64,000 nucleotides of DNA, taken from Cellvibrio sp. UBA7671. GTDB lineage: Bacteria; Pseudomonadota; Gammaproteobacteria; Pseudomonadales; Cellvibrionaceae. The position numbers and the translations under genes were made by a program. Location of the stretch: positions 434,001-498,000 of the forward strand of contig DLHJ01000019.1 of assembly GCA_002483145.1 (NCBI GenBank), in the 5' to 3' direction. Shown here one piece after another: positions 51,385 to 59,502 of this stretch (the first letter of the stretch is position 1; each line of letters starts with the position of its first letter). The notes under the pieces are model-generated. The model was given only the letters and a program-made list of their open reading frames with translations. It was not told the origin of the DNA and did not search any database.

Positions 51385-51423
51385 ATGACCGTCTTTGATA
51401 TTGCTCTCCTGTCGGCTGCTTGA
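51385..51423 (+). CDS. Putative leader peptide upstream of the RsgA-type gene
   Basis: 12 residues (MTVFDIALLSAA). Shine-Dalgarno AGGAG (51372-51376) lies 8 nt before the ATG, one of the best sites in the window. ACAGGAG (51370-51376) pairs with CTCCTGT (51406-51412) and TCAAA (51379-51383) with TTTGA (51394-51398), leaving the AUG in the apical loop and the ribosome site in the outer stem. This suggests control by translation or metal/RNA sensing; unproven. Confidence 0.45.
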   Translation: MTVFDIALLSAA

Positions 51424-51580
51424 TTACCCGCCTGTATTCTCGTTTTTCGGGTTTCCTAATGGCCGCGTAATCGCGCGCCGACTTTCACTTCGTTTTTTAT
51501 TGTCGCGGTGTTGTTGTCACAAACAATTGCGATGTATTTGCTCGTGCCTGCGAGCTTAACGAAATTGGAAGTTTTCCATC

Positions 51581-52630
51581 ATGATCGAAATCGATTTTGA
51601 ATCTCTTGGCTCTATTGGTCTTACACCTTATATCGCGCAACAATTATTACAATTAGAAACGGCTACCGCTGATGTGTTTTCCGCGCGTATTGTTGAAATT
51701 CATGGCGAGTGGATGTTGGCGCACAGCGGTCAATCTGAATATCGCGTGCGCGCACTACCGGCGTTAGGATTCGGTCTTGCAGTGGGCGATTGGGTAATTG
51801 TGGAATCACGCCCTAATAATGAATATTGGATTAGCCAGTGCATGGAGCCAGTAACGCAAATTTCACGGCGCACGCAGGAAGGTAAACGCCAGGTATTGGT
51901 GACGAATGTCGATACTGCATTATTAGTTATGGGTTTGGATAAGGATTTTAATTTACGCCGCATGGAGCGCTACCTCGCGATCGTGCAAGCAGCGCAGGTA
52001 ATACCGGTTATCGTACTAACCAAACAGGATATTGCAGAAAATCTTGCAGAAAAATTGGAGCAAATAGAGCAGCGTTTGCCAGCTCACATACCAATTGTTG
52101 CAGTGAATGCATTGCATGAAAGTACGATAATGGTTTTGGCTCCATGGTTGCGAAAAGGGCAAACGCTGGTGTTGCTGGGCTCGTCTGGAGCAGGGAAATC
52201 CACCTTGACTAATAGGCTGACATCCAGTGCACAAGCAACGGGTGATGTGCGCAAAGATGATAGCAAAGGGCGGCACACGACGACTTCTCGATCGCTGCAC
52301 CAATGCACAACGGGTGCTTGTATTATTGACACGCCCGGTCTGCGCAGCTGGAGTCCGGATGTCGATGAAGAATCTTTGGAGCTTGCGTTTGATGACATTG
52401 CAACCCTGGCAATGAATTGTCGCTTTCGTAATTGCGAACATCGAGATGAACCCGGCTGTGCTGTGCGCGAGTTTGTTGATGCTGATCGCTTGCATAATTA
52501 TCAAAAATTATTGCGCGAAGTTCGTCGCAGCCAACAGACAGCGCTTGAGCGTATTGATGAGCGAGCAAAATGGAAAGTGCTGCATAAAGCCGCTCAAGTG
52601 CGAGTGCGCGAAAAGCGAGGTGATTATTGA
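51581..52630 (+). CDS. rsgA: RsgA/YjeQ-type circularly permuted ribosome GTPase
   Basis: 349 aa. N-terminal OB fold (about 30-85). Permuted G motifs in order: G4 TKQD (147-150), G1 GSSGAGKS (200-207), G3 DTPG (250-253). Zinc ligands Cys280, Cys285, His287 and Cys293 lie in the C-terminal knuckle. The N-terminus (LGSIGLTPYIAQQL) resembles RsgA paralogues rather than the copy normally beside orn, so it may be a second, conditionally expressed version. The long structured leader supports regulated expression. Confidence 0.88.
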   Translation: MIEIDFESLGSIGLTPYIAQQLLQLETATADVFSARIVEIHGEWMLAHSGQSEYRVRALPALGFGLAVGDWVIVESRPNNEYWISQCMEPVTQISRRTQEGKRQVLVTNVDTALLVMGLDKDFNLRRMERYLAIVQAAQVIPVIVLTKQDIAENLAEKLEQIEQRLPAHIPIVAVNALHESTIMVLAPWLRKGQTLVLLGSSGAGKSTLTNRLTSSAQATGDVRKDDSKGRHTTTSRSLHQCTTGACIIDTPGLRSWSPDVDEESLELAFDDIATLAMNCRFRNCEHRDEPGCAVREFVDADRLHNYQKLLREVRRSQQTALERIDERAKWKVLHKAAQVRVREKRGDY

Positions 52631-52725
52631 TTTTTATTAAGTGGTAGATGAAATTTGGAGAGCGACATAATTTTTTATGTCGCTCTCCTCATCAATAACT
52701 ACTTTTACCTCCAGATAAAAATTTA

Positions 52726-53385
52726 TCAGGCAGTTTTTACCCAGCCTGTCACATAAGCCGGTGTAGGGATCGATCCGTTATCGGCGTGGATGGGTTCGCC
52801 ATGTTTTACTGCTAGAGGCAAAACACCCGCCCACACGGGCAATTGCATATCTTCCTCATCATCGCTGGGCGCGCTATTGCTGATTTTGCAGGCAGCTTCG
52901 TCAAGCGAAATTCGCATGACACTGGTAGCAGCGAGTTCTTTCGCATTCCCTGGGCGCGCCTCGTGTTTGCGGCCGGCAGCGATCTTATCCATCAAGGCAT
53001 CCATGGCGGCGATTTTGGCTTGCTTGTCTTCTACTAATTCAAATGTCCCGTAAATCACCGCGGAGCGATAGTGCATGCTGTGATTGAAAGCGGAGCGCGC
53101 CAGCACCAGTCCATCAAGATGAGTAATCGCAACGGATACCTGGGTTCCTGCGGTAAGTATTTTGGTGAGGCGGCCGCCATTGGAGCCGTGCACATAAAGC
53201 GCATCGCCAATACGCCAGCACGCAGTGGGAATGCAGTGTGTGCTGGTGCCGTCGTTGAACGCGACGTTGCACAGATAAGCTTCATCGATTACCGCATAGA
53301 GCGTTTGCTGTTCATAGCTAGCCTTTTCAGCGAGGCGACGAATACGTGTGCGTGGAGATGGGGAGCTGGGTGACTGCTGGTTCAT
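52726..53385 (-). CDS. Pyridoxamine 5'-phosphate oxidase-like flavin-binding protein
   Basis: 219 aa split-barrel protein. Start at 53385 with AAGGA 5 nt upstream; a 12-codon extension is rejected. Family stretches include THCIPTACWRIGDALYVHGS and NHSMHYRSAVIYGTFE, similar to NimA-like FMN proteins. Not a close PdxH, so activity on pyridoxamine phosphate is not assured. Divergent from a MocR regulator with 110 bp between, which suggests direct regulation. Confidence 0.86.
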   Translation of the reverse strand: MNQQSPSSPSPRTRIRRLAEKASYEQQTLYAVIDEAYLCNVAFNDGTSTHCIPTACWRIGDALYVHGSNGGRLTKILTAGTQVSVAITHLDGLVLARSAFNHSMHYRSAVIYGTFELVEDKQAKIAAMDALMDKIAAGRKHEARPGNAKELAATSVMRISLDEAACKISNSAPSDDEEDMQLPVWAGVLPLAVKHGEPIHADNGSIPTPAYVTGWVKTA

Positions 53386-53495
53386 TCTGTTCCTTTTTAA
53401 TAGTGGTTTTGTTATCAGCAACGGGTTAAGCGTTTAGATTATCCTGCTGCTGGCTCTATAATAAGATCCACTTTTATGAAAATTTTTGGGGCCAC

Positions 53496-54950
53496 ATGGA
53501 CTACCAATTTCTCTTTGATCAGTTCAATGCCAGACAATCTGGAATTAAGCAGTCACAACAGCGGCGTTTATACCACTGCTTACGCGATACTATTTTGCGC
53601 GGTCAACTTAAAGCGGGTATGCAATTACCGGGCAGTCGAACTTTAGCCACTGAGCTCAAGATTTCGCGCAATACCGTACTCTATGCCTACGAACAGTTGA
53701 TCACCGAGGGGCTGCTGTTATCAGCCGGGCGCGGCACTCTGGTTGCATCCAATCTTTCAACCTTAGTCAGTACTCCAGTGGCTGCGAATATCGCCAAGCC
53801 ACGGCAGCTTTCTGCGCGTGCGCAGTTAACGCCATGGCCTACTGATCCTCACGGCGCATTTACCGCATTTATGTCGGGTGTGCCTGCGTTAGCGCATTTT
53901 CCAATTGCTATCTGGCGCCGTTGTTTGGAACGTGTTTGGCGGGAACTTAATTTTCAACAACTCGATTATGCAAACGCAGTGGGTGAACCAATTTTGCGTG
54001 TAGCCATAGCAGAGCATCTCACCAGTACTCGCGGCCTGGTCTGTAGTGCAGAACAAATTTTTATTACTGATGGCACGCAACAGAGTTTAGGTATTTGTGC
54101 GCATGCACTGGCAAGTGCGGGAGATATTGTCTGGATTGAGAACCCCGGTTACGGCGGTGCTTTTCAATCATTGAAAGCTGCAGAGCTGGATGTGCGCGGT
54201 ATTGCGGTGGATGCAGAAGGGATCGCACCGACAAAAAAAGAGTGGGAAAAATTTACGCCGAAATTCATTTATACAACACCATCGCACCAGTTTCCGCTCG
54301 GCAGTGTGATGAGTGTTGTGCGCCGACTTGAATTAATCGAGTCAGCAAAACAATACGACGCGTTGATTATTGAAGATGATTACGACAGCGAATTCCGCCG
54401 CGATGGCCCACCGTTGCCAGCAATGCAAGGTTTGGTTGCTGACGCACCGGTAATCTACCTCGGCACCTTTAGCAAAACATTATTTCCCGCATTGCGTATT
54501 GGTTATATGGTGGTACCAAAAGGATTGGTGGAACCTTTTGCCGGTATATTGAAGCTAGGGCATTTGCGCGGGCGCAGTGCCGATCAACTTGCGCTTGCGG
54601 AATTTCTGCGCGCGGGCCATTTTTCCAATCACTTGAAAAAAATGCGCCGTTTGTATGCAGCGCGACGCGATGCACTGGTAGCAGCGATTAATAAACATCT
54701 CGGCCACATTGCGATAATTTACGGCGGGTCATCCGGTATTCATTTAACAATAGCACTGCCCGAAGCACTCAATGATGTGAGCATCAGTAGGGCTGCATTA
54801 GCTCAGGATGTGTATACCCAACCGCTGAGCAAGTTGGCAACGGGTAGTGTTTTGTGTAATGGTTTAATGTTGGGTTATGCGCAAGTGCCTGAAGCGGAAA
54901 TGGACAAATATATTTCGGTGTTGGCGAATGTGATTAGTGAATATGTATGA
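53496..54950 (+). CDS. MocR/PdxR-type transcription regulator (GntR HTH fused to aminotransferase fold)
   Basis: 484 aa. N-terminal GntR winged helix (about 15-85) with ATELKISRNTVLYAYEQL as the recognition region; residues about 115-484 form a fold-type I aminotransferase with PLP lysine Lys327 in GTFSKTLFP and Asp294 in the EDDYDSEFR stretch. MocR proteins sense PLP or an amino compound and usually control a divergent gene, here the flavin protein at 52726. The effector is not known. Confidence 0.93.
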   Translation: MDYQFLFDQFNARQSGIKQSQQRRLYHCLRDTILRGQLKAGMQLPGSRTLATELKISRNTVLYAYEQLITEGLLLSAGRGTLVASNLSTLVSTPVAANIAKPRQLSARAQLTPWPTDPHGAFTAFMSGVPALAHFPIAIWRRCLERVWRELNFQQLDYANAVGEPILRVAIAEHLTSTRGLVCSAEQIFITDGTQQSLGICAHALASAGDIVWIENPGYGGAFQSLKAAELDVRGIAVDAEGIAPTKKEWEKFTPKFIYTTPSHQFPLGSVMSVVRRLELIESAKQYDALIIEDDYDSEFRRDGPPLPAMQGLVADAPVIYLGTFSKTLFPALRIGYMVVPKGLVEPFAGILKLGHLRGRSADQLALAEFLRAGHFSNHLKKMRRLYAARRDALVAAINKHLGHIAIIYGGSSGIHLTIALPEALNDVSISRAALAQDVYTQPLSKLATGSVLCNGLMLGYAQVPEAEMDKYISVLANVISEYV

Positions 54951-54973
54951 GAGTGAGCTTCATGGCTAGTTAA

Positions 54974-55004
54974 AAAAACGAGCACAACAGTTGTGCTCGT
55001 TTTT
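54974..55004. terminator. Bidirectional terminator
   Basis: Perfect 14-bp stem: AAAAACGAGCACAA (54974-54987), loop CAG, TTGTGCTCGTTTTT (54991-55004). It serves both the MocR gene and the convergent metallopeptidase gene. Confidence 0.92.
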
Positions 55005-55027
55005 ATTGTGCAGGCACTTAACAATAG

Positions 55028-57427
55028 CTAATAAGCTGCTTTTTCAGTAGTGTTTATTCCTGATTGTGGTGATAGATTGCGTTTGATGAGTTCCCAATCA
55101 ACTTTACGGCTTGCGGGTGCTAAATCCTGTTGGTTGATGGGGGGCAATTCCTTTTGTGTTTCCGCTTGCGGTAATGACTCTGCATAGACTAAGGCGTCTG
55201 CAAAATTCATTTTTGCAATAGTGCGATATTCAGCTCGCACTACTTTTAAATCGCTTTGCAATTCGCGGCTGCCTTTTGTCTCGATTAACTGGAATAAATA
55301 GCTTATCGATTTGTCAATGGTAGGGCTAATCAAAGGCTCATTGTTTGTAGCAATTTTTTCAAGTTGAGCATGATTTTTCGCTGCTGCGCCTAAACTGGAA
55401 AAATGTCGGACTACCTGCGCCGCATGCGAGCGTCCATTTTTATCGCCAATCAAGAGCGTAGCTAGCTCGGGACTGTGACGATAATAAATTTGCATAAGTT
55501 GACGTCCTTTCGCCAAGGGCTTTAGCGCCTGATCTCGGAAATTGCGCAAATCGGTGATGACTGCGGGATAATCTTTAAACTCTGCCGCCGCCACCTTGGA
55601 TGCAACACAGCTAATATCGATTGGAGCTGAGATAGACATCCAATTGTAGCGCAGTATTTCATTGGCATCTGTCCAGGTTGCACCGCTGAGTTCTCCAGAA
55701 AGGGACGTCCAATACTGCAACATGTTATTGTGACCGGAATCCCACATGGTTTGATTGTAAATAGTTTCCAATGACACACGGTTAGGTGTGTTGTCATCAC
55801 TCAAACTATTGCGTCCACGGTCTTCACTGCCACCATTGTTATCGTTGTTGGAATCCATCAAATCCAGTAGTGCTGCTGCAACCCTGGCCTCCTGTTTTTC
55901 CCCCAGGCGATTTGCACCGGAATACAATTCCAATGCCTGGCCGCCAGCATCATTTTGATTGGTGCAACTGGGCCACTCCCCCGCGCCTTCAGTTGTGCCT
56001 TCGTCCCAATTGTATTGGCCGTCATTGCACAGGCTTAACATAAATGCACTTGCCCAACCTTCACTCCATGAGAGCCGTTCATCCTGCACTGCATCGCCAA
56101 AGTTGTGCGCGCCACCAGGGCTGGGGTCCCCACCGGGATAGGCGGCGTCCATTAAAAAATGGCCATATTCGTGAATGGCGATATCAGGAGCGCGGTTAGT
56201 GGAGGCTGATAAGTTTATCTGGCCATTATAAAAATCACCTGAGCTTGGATAATCAATTTCAACAAAACCCGGATCGCGCCCACCGACACTGGTTATATGT
56301 TGCCAGGCGCGATCCATAAACGAGAATATTTGCGCCGCTTCCATATCATCACTGGGTGTCAGGGTTCCGAAATTGACTACTGCACCTTCATTTAAATCGT
56401 CGCGCACGCCGGATGCCCATTCATAATCGCCACCATCGTGCACACGCCAGCGGGTATTGCGTAGTTTTAATTTGATGTAAAGGTCGCGGCCGTTTTGCAG
56501 CCAGCCATCATCATTATTGACGCTGATGCTGTAGTCACCATTGCCATTCGTGGCGACAGATTCGAGGAATTCATCGCCAAAGGTGTCGTCGTCGTACAGA
56601 TAAATACCTGCGTTGACCAATGGCTTTACGGAGCCATCAAAATCGGTAAATACAATTCTCCCATTGACTGTCACCGGATCGCGTTCGCGCCAGGCGGTTT
56701 TGCTCGAATCAATAACATGCTTCGCATCTTGCCCCAGCTCTTTATCAGCCCTGGCCAATAATACCGCGCGATTTTTATCGGTGACTATGCGCGCTAGTGT
56801 AGTGTCATCCACGTTGGTCAAGTTGCCGGAAAATGCGCGCACTGATTTCATTTTAGTAAAATCTTCAGAGCGTTTTTTCTGCCGTATTTCCCGCCATTGT
56901 TTCTGGGTGAATAGCCTGGCTTGTTTTTTCTCAGACACTTCCTGATAAAAAATAACCCGGTCATAGATCACACCTTTAGTGTCACCAATTTCCAGCTCTA
57001 TTTTGTAAATTCCCGCTTGGCTAAATGCTGGCACTATTGCCTTGACAACCGTGTCCTTAACGCGCTGTTTATCATTGGCAATTTTCGTACGCGTTGCTTC
57101 ACCCATTTTTTTTGCAGGAAGAGTAGTTGCATCGCTTATGTTAATGACCACTTCATTGATGCGTACATCATTCACAGTCACGCGAATGGGTACAGTGAAG
57201 CTACCCTGGGTGGCCTTGAGCGAGGTAATTTTTTCGATCGACTCAGGCATAGCGGCAATAGGACGGTCGGGTGGAGTCGCAAATGCCGGTGTTGCCAGCA
57301 GCGATGACAAGAGCAGTAGTGACACAACCAATGATGGTAGTACCACTGATGAAATCACCAGGGTTGACACCGTGGGTGATGAAAGCAATGCGAGCAACCT
57401 GCCGGTTATTTCTTTTAACGATTTCAT
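55028..57427 (-). CDS. Secreted zinc metallopeptidase-like protein with HEYGH motif
   Basis: 799 aa. Long hydrophobic N-terminus and signal peptide (about 18-50, ending PAFA). Residues about 65-165 form a beta-rich domain, and about 250-355 an all-beta domain with repeated Gly/Asn/Asp loops. Zinc motif HEYGH at 419-423 and probable third ligand Glu456 in WSEGWASAF place it among gluzincin-like enzymes. A long helical C-terminal part (about 640-799) follows. No named family recognised. It lies 59 bp downstream of the gene at 57487-59055 on the same strand, so it is probably the second gene of that unit. Confidence 0.8.
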   Translation of the reverse strand: MKSLKEITGRLLALLSSPTVSTLVISSVVLPSLVVSLLLLSSLLATPAFATPPDRPIAAMPESIEKITSLKATQGSFTVPIRVTVNDVRINEVVINISDATTLPAKKMGEATRTKIANDKQRVKDTVVKAIVPAFSQAGIYKIELEIGDTKGVIYDRVIFYQEVSEKKQARLFTQKQWREIRQKKRSEDFTKMKSVRAFSGNLTNVDDTTLARIVTDKNRAVLLARADKELGQDAKHVIDSSKTAWRERDPVTVNGRIVFTDFDGSVKPLVNAGIYLYDDDTFGDEFLESVATNGNGDYSISVNNDDGWLQNGRDLYIKLKLRNTRWRVHDGGDYEWASGVRDDLNEGAVVNFGTLTPSDDMEAAQIFSFMDRAWQHITSVGGRDPGFVEIDYPSSGDFYNGQINLSASTNRAPDIAIHEYGHFLMDAAYPGGDPSPGGAHNFGDAVQDERLSWSEGWASAFMLSLCNDGQYNWDEGTTEGAGEWPSCTNQNDAGGQALELYSGANRLGEKQEARVAAALLDLMDSNNDNNGGSEDRGRNSLSDDNTPNRVSLETIYNQTMWDSGHNNMLQYWTSLSGELSGATWTDANEILRYNWMSISAPIDISCVASKVAAAEFKDYPAVITDLRNFRDQALKPLAKGRQLMQIYYRHSPELATLLIGDKNGRSHAAQVVRHFSSLGAAAKNHAQLEKIATNNEPLISPTIDKSISYLFQLIETKGSRELQSDLKVVRAEYRTIAKMNFADALVYAESLPQAETQKELPPINQQDLAPASRKVDWELIKRNLSPQSGINTTEKAAY

Positions 57428-57486
57428 AACGTCTCTCCTTAAAGTGCATCGATACCTATAAAAAATTCGTTGTGCAATTTGCCAAA

Positions 57487-59055
57487 TTATCTTGTTACTC
57501 TTTTTCCTTGAATAGCTTTTGTGATAGCCGTTGTTTGTTTCAGCGCGCGTTGCAAATAATCTCCAATCGCTTGCTCGGCGTTATCAATCGCTTCTGTAAT
57601 GACCGTATCAATCAATTTTGGTTGTGCCCGCTTAAACATAGAAGCCAGTTTTGTTTCATCTTCAGGCAATTTGTGCGCTAGCTGATTGATAATAGAGCCT
57701 AAAATAACGCGGCGAATATTTTGCAGGGGTAACAGTGACGGTTCAGCTTCTTTGGTGTTGTCGCCTGTGAGTGCCAGCTCCTGTTGCGCTTTGACCAATT
57801 GTGCTAGCGCTGGGTTTGCATCGCTGCTGGCGACTAAATCATCGACTATCTCTGCCATGGCGCCCAAACCCCAATGCCGGGTCATAACTTCCTCTGCTAC
57901 TACGCCAATTTTTAACAGCGGATCCCAAGGACAGGGATGTGGAAAGGGCAAGCGCAACTCAGCGATTTCAAAATCAAACCGTGTCAAAGCTGCTTGTAAA
58001 AATGGCCAGCAGGAGCGCCGATTTTTCGGCGCAAGCCAGCGCGCAGTATTTAAATAGTAGCGTTGGATTTTTAAATATTCCGGTGTCGGATTTCCTGCAA
58101 TATATAAACCGCTCCGGCCGCCGGAACCAGAACCATTTAAATTCACATTCACAAAATGGTGCCAGGTTGCATCACACACAATTCTGCCTACATTGGCAGC
58201 GTCGCCATCGTATGCTGAAATGGCGCCAAAGCTGTGAGGTTTAACTGGTGGCTTGCCAGTGTTGGTTACAAAACGCCCCGCAGAAATAGAGACGGCGACC
58301 ACTTGCGGCGCGATGCGTACACCAGCTGCCATAGGCCATTCTTCGACGCCGGCAAAATTTCCTGCGGCCGGTACGGGCGCCAGGCATTCACTTTCGTGCG
58401 GATGGTCTGGCAAGTAATCCACTGCCCCTGATTCATGGCGCAATACCGGATGTACATTCCAACTGGACGCTTGGTTATCAGGGCCGCCATTGGAAAAAAA
58501 TACCGGATAAATACGCTGGGGAATTGCATCGGATTGATCTTCGAATTGTTTGATGCCATCGCTGCCTGGCTCAAGCACTGTATCGTGCCGGTCAGGGCTG
58601 GTCATCGGTACGCTTGCCCAATTGCGCATTTGCCGTACGCGGGGAAGCGTTGTGCCCATGCCCGATCCGATACTTGCGTGGTCACCTGTTGCAAATACAC
58701 CGCCGCCTGCCTGCATAAATTGTGCAATGGTGGTTTGCTCAGCTGCACTGAGTGCAGACGAACTAAAACCAAAGAGCCACAGCTGGTCGTAATTAGTGCG
58801 GTTAACCGGTGTAGCAGCGGTCGCAAAATTAAAATTGCCCGCAATGGTGGATGCAACACCGCCACCGGTGCGATGTGCGGTAGCTACGTTATGTCCGCCG
58901 CTTTTGATGATCGTTACAAATTCAGAAAGGCCGAAACCTGCGGTACCGAAACTCAGGCTGCCATCGGCAACCATAAGGATATTTTGCTTGCAGGGAAGTT
59001 TGAAAATGAGTTCTGCGAACTGGTTGCCCGCAAATTTGAGTTCGAAGTTCAACAT
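57487..59055 (-). CDS. Glutamine-amidotransferase-like (ThuA-like) protein, unknown function
   Basis: 522 aa. Start at 59055 with AGGAG 6 nt upstream; 11 upstream codons are dropped. No signal peptide. The N-terminal half resembles a class I GATase-like fold: DQLWLFGF, then QFMQAGGGVFATGDHASIG, as in ThuA-like or other non-catalytic members; no clear Cys nucleophile. The C-terminal 180 residues are helical and charged. Next gene on the same strand is the HEYGH peptidase; upstream and divergent is the GH45 cellulase. Function unknown. Confidence 0.75.
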   Translation of the reverse strand: MLNFELKFAGNQFAELIFKLPCKQNILMVADGSLSFGTAGFGLSEFVTIIKSGGHNVATAHRTGGGVASTIAGNFNFATAATPVNRTNYDQLWLFGFSSSALSAAEQTTIAQFMQAGGGVFATGDHASIGSGMGTTLPRVRQMRNWASVPMTSPDRHDTVLEPGSDGIKQFEDQSDAIPQRIYPVFFSNGGPDNQASSWNVHPVLRHESGAVDYLPDHPHESECLAPVPAAGNFAGVEEWPMAAGVRIAPQVVAVSISAGRFVTNTGKPPVKPHSFGAISAYDGDAANVGRIVCDATWHHFVNVNLNGSGSGGRSGLYIAGNPTPEYLKIQRYYLNTARWLAPKNRRSCWPFLQAALTRFDFEIAELRLPFPHPCPWDPLLKIGVVAEEVMTRHWGLGAMAEIVDDLVASSDANPALAQLVKAQQELALTGDNTKEAEPSLLPLQNIRRVILGSIINQLAHKLPEDETKLASMFKRAQPKLIDTVITEAIDNAEQAIGDYLQRALKQTTAITKAIQGKRVTR

Positions 59056-59502
59056 AAAAATCTCCTTTTGATTGAATCGCGAAAGCATAACGAGCTATAT
59101 CGTTATGTCCCGGAGTTCCCGAGAATTTCAGGTTACTCTTGCGGATAAATATTCGTTGTGAGGAAAGAGCCTTGCGATTTGTGAAATATTCACACAGCGC
59201 ACTTGTGAGCGCGTGTTGTCGCTATACGCGTGGATCACAAATCTGATGTTGAATTTACTGTCGCCGGTTATTTTGTTGTAGGCTTGGACATATTAAAAAT
59301 AATGCTCTTCATATAATTAGATCGCGCGTTAAAAACTCTCTCCAATTGCATCAACCCTTTGATATCACTTGTTAATTTTTTGGCAGCAAAAATGACAGGG
59401 GATTGATTCGTATCATGACAGAAAATGCGTTGTGCATTGCCGCTTGGCTTTGCTGTTGTTTTCTGTCGTCTGAACAATTAATTTCTCGTGGAGGAATGAT
59501 GT
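59056..59502. other. Divergent intergenic region upstream of the GH45 cellulase
   Basis: 447 bp without a gene. It contains TGTGA-AATAT-TCACA at 59180-59194, a CRP-like inverted repeat but with 5 instead of 6 bp between halves. A ribosome site GTGGAGGA precedes the cellulase ATG. No convincing promoter pair was identified. Confidence 0.55.

Larger units (their letters stand above)
51181..51580 (+). other. Structured leader region of the RsgA-type GTPase gene
   Basis: 400 bp without an ordinary gene. In order: a 14-bp perfect inverted repeat (51201-51243), a 12-codon leader ORF inside a nested hairpin (51370-51412), stems ACCCG/CGGGT (51426-51452) and GGCCGCG/CGCGCGCC (51461-51479), a T6 run near 51493, and GCTCG/CGAGC (51540-51555). 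GTCGGC (51411-51416) can also pair with GCCGAC (51477-51482), competing with the nested hairpin. Confidence 0.55.

Noticed and set aside
59180-59194. CRP site upstream of the GH45 cellulase
   Set aside because: TGTGA and TCACA are separated by 5 bp instead of 6, so it is not a standard CRP site; recorded only as an inverted repeat.
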